Assembly (NCBI GenBank): GCA_034698045.1
Contig: JAQGAU010000503.1
Coordinates: 1 to 26,999 of the forward strand
Direction of reading: 5' to 3'
Length of the DNA stretch: 26,999 nt
From: Paramacrobiotus richtersi
Lineage: Eukaryota > Tardigrada > Eutardigrada > Parachela > Macrobiotidae
The notes below the pieces were generated by a model. It was not told the DNA's origin. It saw nothing but the letters and a program-made list of their open reading frames with translations, and made no database searches. The position numbers were made by a program, and so were the translations under genes. How positions within the stretch are numbered: the first letter of the stretch is position 1; each line of letters opens with the position of its first letter. This document shows, in pieces, positions 19,493 to 26,999 of this stretch.

Positions 19493-20413
19493 ATGTCCGC
19501 GAACGCATCTAACTCATCGCATATGCTGACCTGGCGTTTGACTCCTATTAGCGAGTTGGTTATCATGCCCTTTACCCTATTTTTCAACGGTCTGGTCATC
19601 TTGGCCTTCCTCCTCAACAGCCACATTCGCACACCTTTCAGCTTTTACCTAGCCAACCTTGTCCTCACCAACTTTGTCTATACCTCAATCGCAGACCCTT
19701 TGTATATTATCATGGGTCTCTACCCCTCCTTTTGGATGGGTGCGGCAGTCTGTGACCTTGCCCAGTATGTCTCTAATGTCTTCATCGGTGTTATCTTTAA
19801 CACTCATTTGCTAATTTCGCTGAACCGCATCTGGGCCTTAACGTTCCCGCACTCTTACGCCCAAAAGCACACGGTCAAAACTGCCGTTTATTGTTGTGTA
19901 ATAGTATGGGTGTACTCTCATATTGTGTTTTTACCAGGACTGTTTATCAACGCCAGCAAACGACTACCCTTGGAGACGTACGGTTGTATTCTAAACTATG
20001 AAGTGCTGTCGGAATGGAACATGTTTGTAGAGTTTGCACTGTACGTTCTGGCACAGGCTGTGATCATCGTGGCATATCCCTATTTGTTGTGCAAACGATG
20101 GAAACAAAAAAGGGCGCTGCAGAACAATCTTGCTCAGCGCAGACAGCAAAAGAAACAGCTGGGTTTTCGAGTTTTGACGGTCAGTACGATAAGTGTCACG
20201 CTGACCTGGACGCCTGGGACCGTGTACTACGGGATGAGCAGCTTCATGGAGATGGGCGTCAGCTACTCGGCCATATATCAGTTTCTCGCTGCATTCCTGT
20301 TTTTGCTGCAAACCTTCTTGGATCCAGTTTTGTTTATGCTGGTTCTGCCTGAATTAAGAACGGCTGCGTGGCAGATTGTTAAAAGATGTAGTTGTCATCT
20401 CTTCTGTAAGTAA
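19493..20413 (+). CDS. Class A (rhodopsin-like) G-protein-coupled receptor, GPCR-2
   Basis: This is a single-exon receptor of 306 residues and the closest relative of GPCR-1. It has an ATG with A at -3, two N-terminal sequons (NAS, NSS), seven hydrophobic helices, Cys in TM3 and in ECL2 (YGCILNYE), NRI in place of DRY, TWTPG in TM6 and DPVLF in TM7. The third intracellular loop is short and basic, rich in Arg, Gln and Lys, and is the main difference from GPCR-1. It ends LFCK, shortly after the predicted amphipathic helix 8. The 5' leader TTTTGACAACCAAGGATAC (19460-19478) is shared with GPCR-3. Its convergent neighbour is the intact minus-strand receptor. GTAAGT at 20406 overlaps the last codons, as in GPCR-1. 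Confidence 0.93.
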   Translation: MSANASNSSHMLTWRLTPISELVIMPFTLFFNGLVILAFLLNSHIRTPFSFYLANLVLTNFVYTSIADPLYIIMGLYPSFWMGAAVCDLAQYVSNVFIGVIFNTHLLISLNRIWALTFPHSYAQKHTVKTAVYCCVIVWVYSHIVFLPGLFINASKRLPLETYGCILNYEVLSEWNMFVEFALYVLAQAVIIVAYPYLLCKRWKQKRALQNNLAQRRQQKKQLGFRVLTVSTISVTLTWTPGTVYYGMSSFMEMGVSYSAIYQFLAAFLFLLQTFLDPVLFMLVLPELRTAAWQIVKRCSCHLFCK

Positions 20414-20477
20414 TCCGTAACCCTTAGTGTTCATTGACTGGGAAATCAATAGTAGTGTATCCAGATCGCCGTTATTT

Positions 20478-20483
20478 AATAAA
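20478..20483 (+). terminator. AATAAA poly(A) signal of GPCR-2
   Basis: A canonical AATAAA lies 65 nt downstream of the GPCR-2 stop codon, in the right orientation and at a plausible distance. Confidence 0.6.
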
Positions 20484-21128
20484 CACTGCTTTGCGACCTA
20501 TTTCCGTGTAAGGCAAACGCAGAAGAATTTTATCTACATAAATTTCGAGTTGCATGTTTTTAATGCAGAACAAAACCAGTAGATGCTCTTTCTGAGAATG
20601 GCTAGTTTCTTATTATGCGATCGTGTTACCCTCGGCAGTGTAAAATAAATGCAGTGGGAGATCTTCTTTGTTAGAGTCCGTAATGCTGTCGACAACGAAG
20701 CGTGTTGCAGTAAGTGCAATGGAAAATGTGCTTCCCGCGAACCTCAAACTCAACGAGCGTTTTCTGGGCGCAAATGACCAGGAATATCGTAAAAACAACA
20801 TACTGATATGCATATTTGGGATACTGCAACTTACAAAACTACTGGTAGGGCTCCGGAGATACGGCGTATTACTCGAAATACGGCTGCAGAAACAGGGGTG
20901 TGTTCGTACGGCTGCACTCTTATAAAGTGTAAGAGCTCTGCATTAATCCGCACGAAAGGACTGTATGCGCGGACATGGACTCCTGTAGCTGTACACTCGA
21001 CTTGCGATCTACGCATATTGATGTTATATCCCAGATGTTATATTGATCTACCAGACTGATGTTATATCCAGGCGCCGTCTTTCAGTCGATATTTCATTAA
21101 AACAAAAGCACCGTACTCTGCGATGTTC

Positions 21129-21159
21129 AACCGTCATAATTAACTAAATGGAAATATCC
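21129..21159. promoter_or_regulatory. 31-bp block identical between GPCR modules (copy in module 2)
   Basis: This is the counterpart of 16497-16527, identical over 31 bp. It lies about 320 bp beyond the 3' end of the minus-strand receptor gene. Role unknown. Confidence 0.4.
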
Positions 21160-21478
21160 GCCTGTTTGTTGTGGTGTCAGGTCTATGGTGACCTATACAA
21201 CTGCACATCGAAAACGGATAAATATTGTCGGTTAGCGCATGTCTAACAGAAAACGTAGATGATTTCAAGGTACCCAAATCGATGCGAACATAAAAATTTG
21301 CTCAGTTTGTAACGCTTTCAAATTCCGATCGCTGGCGACATTTCATTTTACCATGATCAAGGTTTATAGAATCTCACAACTACGGCAATTAATCGCACAA
21401 CATCGAGTTCTCCTTGCGTACGCACAATCAATAACTGGTAGCTTTTTACCGCGATGGGAAGAAATTCCCGTAACGCGG

Positions 21479-22535
21479 TTATGTTGACTGCCGAATCAAT
21501 TTCCGCAGCGCTTTACGTAGGTCCGGTAACGTGGAATGGTAAATCACTGGATTAAACGCACAACTGAGGAATTCCAGGCACAGCACGACTTCGTAAACGG
21601 TATCATTCCAATAGCCCATGAAATCCACGAGCAGATAAAACACACTGGCGGGAAAGTAGCAGATCAGGATGCTCAGCGCCATTAGGGCCATTAAACGGTG
21701 GAATCGCTTGTCATCGCGGGAACTCTCGCGTTGAGGGTGATTGGTCGGTCCAGTGTCGTGAATCTGGGTAACTGCCACCGAGTGTGAGGTGGGATCTCCG
21801 TTATGTGCAACTGAAAGAAAAGGTCACTGTTTATTAGGACAGCCACAAGAATGGTTGCTGTTTACCTCGGATTGACCACAGTTTTACACGGCGTCTCAAT
21901 CTGGCGAAAATAAATCCGTAAATAAACAACACCAGCCAAATGGGAATGTCAAACGCCACAAGCTCGACAAACAGGGAGTAAAGGTGTTGAGCTCCGTAGT
22001 TGACGGAGCAGGGAAACGTGCTCTTCTGGTACCAGAGTGCATCCATGATGATCCACGGTGTAACGAAAGCGATAAGGCATGTCCACGTTGCAGCGCACAG
22101 GGAAACGGTGAATTTGACGGAGCGGATGGTACGGTACTGAATGGGTAGGTAAAGCGATAAGAATCGGTCCAAACTGACCAATAGAACCGTATAGCCGGTT
22201 CCCGCGGCAAAAACGTTGTCCAGCCAAATATAATAGCTGCAGTATGCAGCGTTCGTGGACTGAGATAACTTGAAGAACACAAACCCGCACATCGAGAACA
22301 TGGCAAACCCCAGATCAGCGACAGCAACGTTCATGATTAGATATGTGAATGGTTTGCGGAGATTTGGATTCATTGCAAAGGCTATTAGGATAATAACATT
22401 GTAGATGATTGTTCCGGCGGAAATAAAGCATACTGCAATGCCCGATGCGTGGGATACTTGAGCAGCTGGTGTAGTGTTAGTGGACAGGTTAGTGACGACT
22501 ATGTTATCATTAACGGTTACGTTAAAATAAGCCAT
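21479..22535 (-). CDS. Class A (rhodopsin-like) G-protein-coupled receptor, two exons, minus strand
   Basis: Exon 1 is 22535-21866 and exon 2 is 21810-21479, with a 55-nt GT-AG phase-1 intron (21811-21865), giving 333 residues. The start is the ATG of MAYFNVT (context AAACAATGG); upstream in-frame codons use TTG only. The N-terminus has three sequons (NVT, NLS, NTT). Seven helices are visible. TM2 carries NVAVADLG, TM3 ends LDRF (about 122-125) as a DRY variant, ICL2 has LPIQYR, Cys are in TM3 (about C99) and ECL2 (about C176), TM6 has CYFP, and TM7 has a canonical NPVIY (about 310-314) followed by a basic helix 8. The intron falls in ICL3. It is a different class A subtype from the plus-strand receptors and nearer the standard consensus; the ligand is unknown. 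Its paralogue in module 1 is a pseudogene. Confidence 0.92.
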
Positions 22536-23562
22536 TGTTTCCAAAGCCGTTATAAAGGCGAAGCGCAGAGTGCAGTTACGTTTGCGTCACTTTAAAATGT
22601 GTGGTGGCAGTAGCAAATGAATCGTTTACATCAGATATACAACCATTTTTGTAATGCACTGTGACATTTTTCTCGACTACTCGCGAGTCTAAACAGCTAT
22701 TCTGCGCACGTTCTTGCGTTACACATAACAGCAAACGTAACGGATCAAGCTAATCTCGTCTGTGAATTTGGTAATTAATAAAACATCACGACGCATGATC
22801 ACAGATTTCGATTTGCTGTTTTCATGCTCATGAACAACACCATACAGTAGGATGCCGTTAATTATCGACAACGGTGCTAGACAGAACGCTCTGCGTGGCG
22901 GGATTCTTGTCCAAGTGTAGGCGGTGAAGGGCAACCGCGATAACGCTACAATCACGGATGATGACTAGTGACTTTCATAATGTATAATGGATATGTATCT
23001 CCGAATATTATATTTCCATAGACAATAGGAATAACTGATTATACTAATGTGTCAGATGAGCAGAATTACGGAGTAAAAGAAGCAACCTGTTAATGATGTA
23101 AGCAGCTTCCAACACGCCCTGTGCAAGATTTTCGAGCAGATTGGAGAAGAACAAGACCCACGGCAAAGCTTGAAGTTCATTAACAATTATCCAAGCTTAT
23201 ATTTGTCGCAGTAGAACCGTCCTGTGGCCTTCCATGTTTTTTGTACAACAGTGTCAATGGTAGTAAAGTTTAAGCAAATTGTGTTGAGTTTGCGCATTTG
23301 TGCCGTAACTGCAGTAATACTGAGGTACGTATGTAAATACTTGTGTTCGAGTTTGCTTTTCGTGTCAGTCACGCAGGATAAAGTGCTGATATATCAACAT
23401 ATCGTGTCAATATTTTTACTGGCTGTGACTTATAACCAAAAATTAAACTCAGAGAATTTGCTTTTATTCGCTTAGCCGAATAGGGTCATTTTACGGTCAT
23501 TTTGTGATGAACAAGTTTTCCTGTTCTAGTTTTGACAACCAAGGATACCTCCAAAGTAAAAC
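22536..23562. other. Intergenic, divergent 5' region between the minus-strand receptor and GPCR-3
   Basis: No gene is seen. This gap must hold the promoters of two divergent receptor genes. The stretch about 23100-23220 is weakly homologous to the region before GPCR-2 (about 19280-19370). TTTATAA at 22550-22556 is only 15 nt from the minus-strand ATG, too close for a TATA box. The open frame at 22719-22955 (minus) begins at GTG and is not called. Confidence 0.6.
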
Positions 23563-24543
23563 ATGCCGGCAAACGCATCCAACTCATCGGATAACATTAC
23601 TTTGCGTTTTACCCCCATTAGCGAACTGGTTCTCATGCCCTTTTCCGTGTTCTTCAACGGTCTGGTCATCTTTGCCTTCCTCCTTAATAGCCACATCCGC
23701 ACTCCTTTTAACTTCTACCTAGCCAACTTCGTTCTCACCAACTTCATCTGGACTGTAATCGCAAACCCTTTGAATGTCGTAAGCCATCTGTACTCTTATT
23801 GGTGGATGGGTGTTGCTATCTGTGACCTTCTTCAGTATCTTGGCAATGTCTTATGCGGTATTATCATGAACACCCATCTGCTAATTACGCTGAACCGTAT
23901 CTGGGCGCTGACGTTCCCACACTCATACGCCCAAAAACACACAGTCAAAACAGCTGTTTATTGTTGTGTAATAGTATGGGTTTACGCTCATATAGTGTTT
24001 CTACCGGGTCTGTTTATCAACGCGAAAAACCGACTACCCTTGGAGACGTTCGGTTGTATTCTGAATTATAAAGTGCTATTTGAATGGAACATGTTTGTAG
24101 AGTTTGTGATGTACGTTCTACCACAAGTACTGATCATCGTGGCCTATCCCTACCTTCTGTGGAAACGGAAGCAGCTGAGACGGGTGCGACAAGCCGTCGA
24201 AGTGCTAAACAGTACGGGAGAGCGCAGCCAGCGGGACAGCAAACGGGCCTTTCGAGTTCTGACAGCCAGCACGATCAGCGTCACGCTGCTCTGGACACCT
24301 GGGACGGTGTACTATGGGATGAGCTGTTTCCTGGACATAAGTGATTATTCACCGCTGTTTCCGTTACTCGTTGCGATCCTGTTTCTGATGCAAATGTTGA
24401 TGGACCCGGTTTTGTTTATGCTGGTGTTGCCTGAATTACGAACTGCTGCGTGGCAGATTGTTAAAAGATGCGGTTGTCATCTCCCTAGTAAGAGATGTAA
24501 GGGATCCGTAGCTCCAGTCTACCAACTGTGCAATGTAAGATAA
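23563..24543 (+). CDS. Class A (rhodopsin-like) G-protein-coupled receptor, GPCR-3
   Basis: This is a single-exon receptor of 326 residues, the most diverged of the three plus-strand paralogues. It starts MPANASNSS with two sequons plus NIT. It has seven helices, NRI in place of DRY, LWTPG in TM6, DPVLF in TM7, and Cys in TM3 and ECL2 (FGCILNYK). ICL3 is longer and basic and contains LNSTGERSQRDSKR. The tail is extended by about 20 residues compared with GPCR-2. The stretch from NRIWALTFPHSYA through TM4 is almost identical in all three copies. The leader TTTTGACAACCAAGGATAC upstream is shared with GPCR-2. No opposite-strand partner follows within the window. Confidence 0.93.
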   Translation: MPANASNSSDNITLRFTPISELVLMPFSVFFNGLVIFAFLLNSHIRTPFNFYLANFVLTNFIWTVIANPLNVVSHLYSYWWMGVAICDLLQYLGNVLCGIIMNTHLLITLNRIWALTFPHSYAQKHTVKTAVYCCVIVWVYAHIVFLPGLFINAKNRLPLETFGCILNYKVLFEWNMFVEFVMYVLPQVLIIVAYPYLLWKRKQLRRVRQAVEVLNSTGERSQRDSKRAFRVLTASTISVTLLWTPGTVYYGMSCFLDISDYSPLFPLLVAILFLMQMLMDPVLFMLVLPELRTAAWQIVKRCGCHLPSKRCKGSVAPVYQLCNVR

Positions 24544-24689
24544 AAGAAGGATTATATAAGGCTGATTACTTGTGACTCGACGTTTGCGACAACTGATGCA
24601 TCGGTGTATGCTTATTACGTCTGTCTGGCAAGAGAACCCAAGGCAATTCTAATAATTGTTAAAGGCATCGTAATTCTAATAATCAGGAT

Positions 24690-24727
24690 AGGACATTCTC
24701 GCCCCCAATCGAGGGCGAGGATGGCCT
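24690..24727. other. Stem-loop 3' of GPCR-3
   Basis: A 15-nt stem with one mismatch and one G-U pair (core CTCGCCC / GGGCGAG) and an 8-nt loop lies 147 bp after the GPCR-3 stop. It is preceded by two near-repeats of AATTCTAATAAT. It could be a 3'-UTR structure. It is not present after GPCR-1 or GPCR-2. Confidence 0.5.
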
Positions 24728-25562
24728 ACTATGGTTCATGATTTGTACTGTAGCAGGTACTTGATGAGTTCAGACGCGATATTTTTATTCCAAATTGCAT
24801 ACTTTTTCAGACATCTCACCGAGTTTGAGCTGGCGCTGACTGCGTACAGAAAACATAACGAGCTCGTTTGAAACCGACTATTACCACATGGTATATCAAA
24901 ATATTTCTGTAGAGTGCTGTATTGTGCCGCCAGTTTCATTCACCGCGGTAAGCAAATCCCTACTCAACCCACGATCAGAAACCTAATCGTAAACTTCGCG
25001 TACTGGCGGTACTCCAATAATGTTTCATGTCGCGCTAATAAGGTTAATGTATAATATTCGTGTCCCGATTCCGGGTTTCTGTTTCAGACCCGGAGCAGAG
25101 CAACAGTGTCACCGAAAGGTCAAGGGTACACAGGAGTGAAACTATAGAGTCAGATGGATCACTGCATCTTCAGACTGGCTTGCGATATGATCTTCATGGA
25201 AAGATCGGAATCGCTGGAATCGAAAACAACATAAGAAAAAATTCATACGTATTGTAATGTTTGCTGAGGTAGTCAGTGTCCAAGAAGGAGAACATACAAC
25301 TTAACTGGGAACGGGTGAAAGCGTCGAAGGTACGAAGCATGCAGGCGCTCAAGGATCTTTCCTTATAACAGCAGGGGTGGCTCAACAGAATTGAACCGTT
25401 GCAGAAGAATAACTAATTACTTGTGTTACATTTTGCACAATACTTAATGTTGATCAGCGCGTATCCCTGACGTATCAAATTGACACCTGGGAGAGTCTTC
25501 AACCCGGGTAAGAATTCTCTAGCCGGCCTCGGCCCTCTGCGCTCGATCTAACCTGATGTGAA

Positions 25563-25817
25563 TTACAGATGAAAAAATAAATCTTTGAGTCTGGATTGGT
25601 CTGCAGGTGCATGAAGCAAGAAATGCCAACGGGGCGCATTCCACTCGGCAGTCCACAAAATGTGTGAGATAGTAAAGTACGTCAACCGTCGTCCGACTGC
25701 CGGGTTTTCAAATCGATGAGCAACACCCAATCTAAAGGCGAACAATACTGCATCCCACGTTTCTCGGCCGGGAAAGATGCCCGGATAAAGCCGATGATCT
25801 GCTGAACTCCGGCGCAT
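25563..25817 (-). CDS. Doubtful open frame, 84 codons
   Basis: The frame opens at an ATG (MRRSSADHR) and has a composition that could be coding (Trp, Phe and His spread through it). There is no homology that I recognise, no paralogue in the window and no clear splice context. An overlapping minus-strand frame reads almost as well. It is listed only as a candidate exon or short gene. Confidence 0.15.
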   Translation of the reverse strand: MRRSSADHRLYPGIFPGRETWDAVLFAFRLGVAHRFENPAVGRRLTYFTISHILWTAEWNAPRWHFLLHAPADQSRLKDLFFHL

Positions 25818-25975
25818 GTGTTCATCAGACCGTTAGAGATTCGTTTTGACCGGTGGTGGCGAGCGTTGGGTCAGATATCCCTTAGCGTTTTGCAGATCGT
25901 TGTGTCACTTGTGTGGCTTTGGCATAACACGTCAACAAAGCTGGAGACGTTACCGAAACGTGCGCAACTACCGGT

Positions 25976-26145
25976 ACTTCGATGTGTGCCATAGCCCGAA
26001 CAGTGTAAGTTGCTTGCCCTAACCTCGAACATCCCCGTGGTGTGCGCTCGCATGTGCTGTGCGGCTCTGCAAACTGCTTCACTGGGCGGTGTTCGAGGTA
26101 AGGGCGAGCAGTTTACACTGTTCGGGCTATGGCTCACATCGAAGT
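25976..26145. repeat. Long inverted repeat, 56-bp arms, 58-bp loop
   Basis: The arms 25976-26031 and 26090-26145 match at about 51 of 56 positions as inverted copies (ACTTCGATGTG at the outer end, ACCTCGAACA at the inner end). Just outside the right arm CATAGCCCG occurs again. No TSD was found. It may be a foldback element, a local inverted duplication, or the template of a hairpin RNA. Confidence 0.85.
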
Positions 26146-26535
26146 ATAGCATAGCCCGCGTGGCCTACGCTTTGACTTGCCGTAACCGCACACTGCTCAA
26201 CACACTGACTCGCACAGCAGTCGGCGCAGATGATAAAAAATTTTCCTTAGCACTTTCTCTCGTAGGATCGAATCCCTGGTTGTCCGATTAACACGGGTAC
26301 ACACGAAGGCAAGAACTGCCTGTGTAAGCGCGCCTTCTGGACGTGAATGATGTGACGCACCAATTAGGACGAAGACCGATGATGTAATCCTGATATCATC
26401 ATGAGTTCATCCCGATGGTTACGACATCAGTTGAGCGAACGTCATTAAGCTATTTACTCCCTTTTCTATTCCGAATGGGCGCTACTAGTGCTGATTGAAT
26501 GCGACTATTAATAACTCTACGTGTACTGCATTTCA

Positions 26536-26573
26536 TATATAAAGTGTCGCGATAATGTTAGACGAGATCAGTC
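26536..26573 (+). promoter_or_regulatory. TATA box plus initiator, orphan core promoter candidate
   Basis: TATATAAA (26536-26543) is followed by TCAGTC (26568-26573). Taking the initiator A (26570) as +1 puts TATAAA at about -32, the usual metazoan geometry. No gene is recognisable in the remaining approximately 430 bp; the transcript may extend beyond the window or have an upstream non-coding exon. Confidence 0.3.
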
Positions 26574-26999
26574 ATTCTCTCATTTATGCTTTTCTGCTGT
26601 CGACTAACATGCCCTAAACATGTAATAAAACGCTGACCGTGATCTTTAAGGTTGCACTTTACATACCGCACGGATATTATAGCCCAGCGCTAAATAGTGC
26701 GCAACAATTGGTGACCACGATGGGAAATCCGTTCCGAGAGGTGTGTATGTTTGTGACCTTTTGGATTGCGGCTCAGCGGACCATTGAATGAAGCAGATAT
26801 CTTGTTCCGTGCGTTCTATGCCCGTAGAATGAGCCACCGGAGATATTATACAGCCAATTACCGTGTGCCCTGAGCTACCTTTATATCATGCACATTGCCT
26901 ATACTCCTATGCTGTTTTGTTTTGTTCGTCTGTCCGACATCTTATATGGATGCGCTCGCATTAATCGTCCAATGGAGAAAAGTTAAACCTTTATCGGAA

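Larger units (their letters stand above)
20414..21478. other. Intergenic between convergent GPCR-2 and the minus-strand receptor
   Basis: No gene is seen. It contains the AATAAA at 20478, a short repeat with GATGTTATAT three times (21019-21071), and the conserved block at 21129-21159. Open frames here are not conserved in module 1. Confidence 0.65.
17800..22700. repeat. Segmental duplication, GPCR module 2 (approximate limits)
   Basis: This is the second copy of the module 1 layout with the same order of flank, plus-strand GPCR, spacer and minus-strand GPCR, here with both genes intact. Confidence 0.8.
24544..26999. other. Right flank, largely without recognisable genes
   Basis: After GPCR-3 I see a stem-loop (24690-24727), a doubtful minus-strand frame (25563-25817), a long inverted repeat (25976-26145) and a TATA/initiator pair (26536-26573). 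Sequence homologous to the A/B/C family or to the minus-strand receptor is not apparent, so the arrays seem to end here. Confidence 0.55.

Noticed and set aside
22550-22556. TTTATAA upstream of the minus-strand receptor as a TATA box
   Set aside because: It is only about 15 nt from the start codon, which would place transcription start inside the coding region.
22719-22955. Minus-strand 78-codon frame resembling a membrane segment
   Set aside because: It starts at GTG, has no paralogue, and lies in the divergent promoter region. Too weak to call.
25060-25257. 65-codon frame following a good TTTCAG acceptor
   Set aside because: It opens on GTG and no upstream exon or donor could be found. 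A single acceptor-like site is common by chance.
26258-26275. B-box-like GGATCGAATCC, possible second tRNA/SINE
   Set aside because: No convincing A box at the right spacing and the T-stem pairs poorly.
1-26999. CRISPR arrays, operons, prophage or other bacterial features
   Set aside because: No regularly spaced direct repeats, and genes are intron-containing with eukaryotic splice sites. The tandem repeats present are micro- or minisatellites or segmental duplications.

Overview
The window looks like nuclear DNA from an invertebrate animal. Protein-coding genes are split by GT-AG spliceosomal introns (55 to about 830 nt), intergenic DNA is roughly 1-2 kb per gap and fairly AT-rich, and there are MITE-like elements, no operons and no Shine-Dalgarno signals. 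The receptor genes are divergent class A (rhodopsin-like) GPCRs, mostly single-exon, with NRI instead of DRY and DPxxF instead of NPxxY. From memory this recalls the large lineage-specific GPCR expansions of tardigrades such as Hypsibius; that assignment is inference and was not checked against any database.

Left half (about 1.4-13 kb): three tandem copies (A, B, C) of one five-exon gene family that I do not recognise. I reconstructed the exons by aligning the copies. The splice sites and intron phases (2,1,1,1) agree in all three, giving proteins of about 503-518 residues. Each has a strongly conserved N-terminal domain of about 110 residues, a low-complexity basic middle with nuclear-localisation-like clusters, and a C-terminal Cys/His module that looks like an atypical zinc finger. 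B and C are intact. A has a single in-frame TAA in exon 5, immediately before the Cys pair of the finger, while the rest of exon 5 stays open. Intron 3 of A also holds an approximately 420-bp foldback element that B and C lack.

Right half (about 13-24.6 kb): a GPCR cluster made of duplicated approximately 4.8-kb modules. Each module has a plus-strand single-exon receptor (GPCR-1, -2 and -3 at 14.8, 19.5 and 23.6 kb). In modules 1 and 2 this faces a convergent minus-strand two-exon receptor of a different class A subtype. The minus-strand gene is intact in module 2 (21.5-22.5 kb). In module 1 it is a pseudogene: 5'-truncated, with an internal deletion, indels and early stops. A 151-bp hAT-type MITE with a perfect 15-bp TIR and 8-bp TSD sits at 13.2 kb, and the paralogous flank near 18.1 kb is the empty site. 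The 3' flanks of the A/B/C genes are homologous to the 5' flanks of the GPCR modules, so the two arrays share boundary sequence and probably expanded together.

The ends (1-1.4 kb and 24.6-27 kb) hold no gene I can defend. They contain inverted repeats, including a 56-bp-arm hairpin at 26 kb, and a TATA/initiator pair near 26.55 kb without a recognisable gene. No rRNA, convincing tRNA or CRISPR array was seen.
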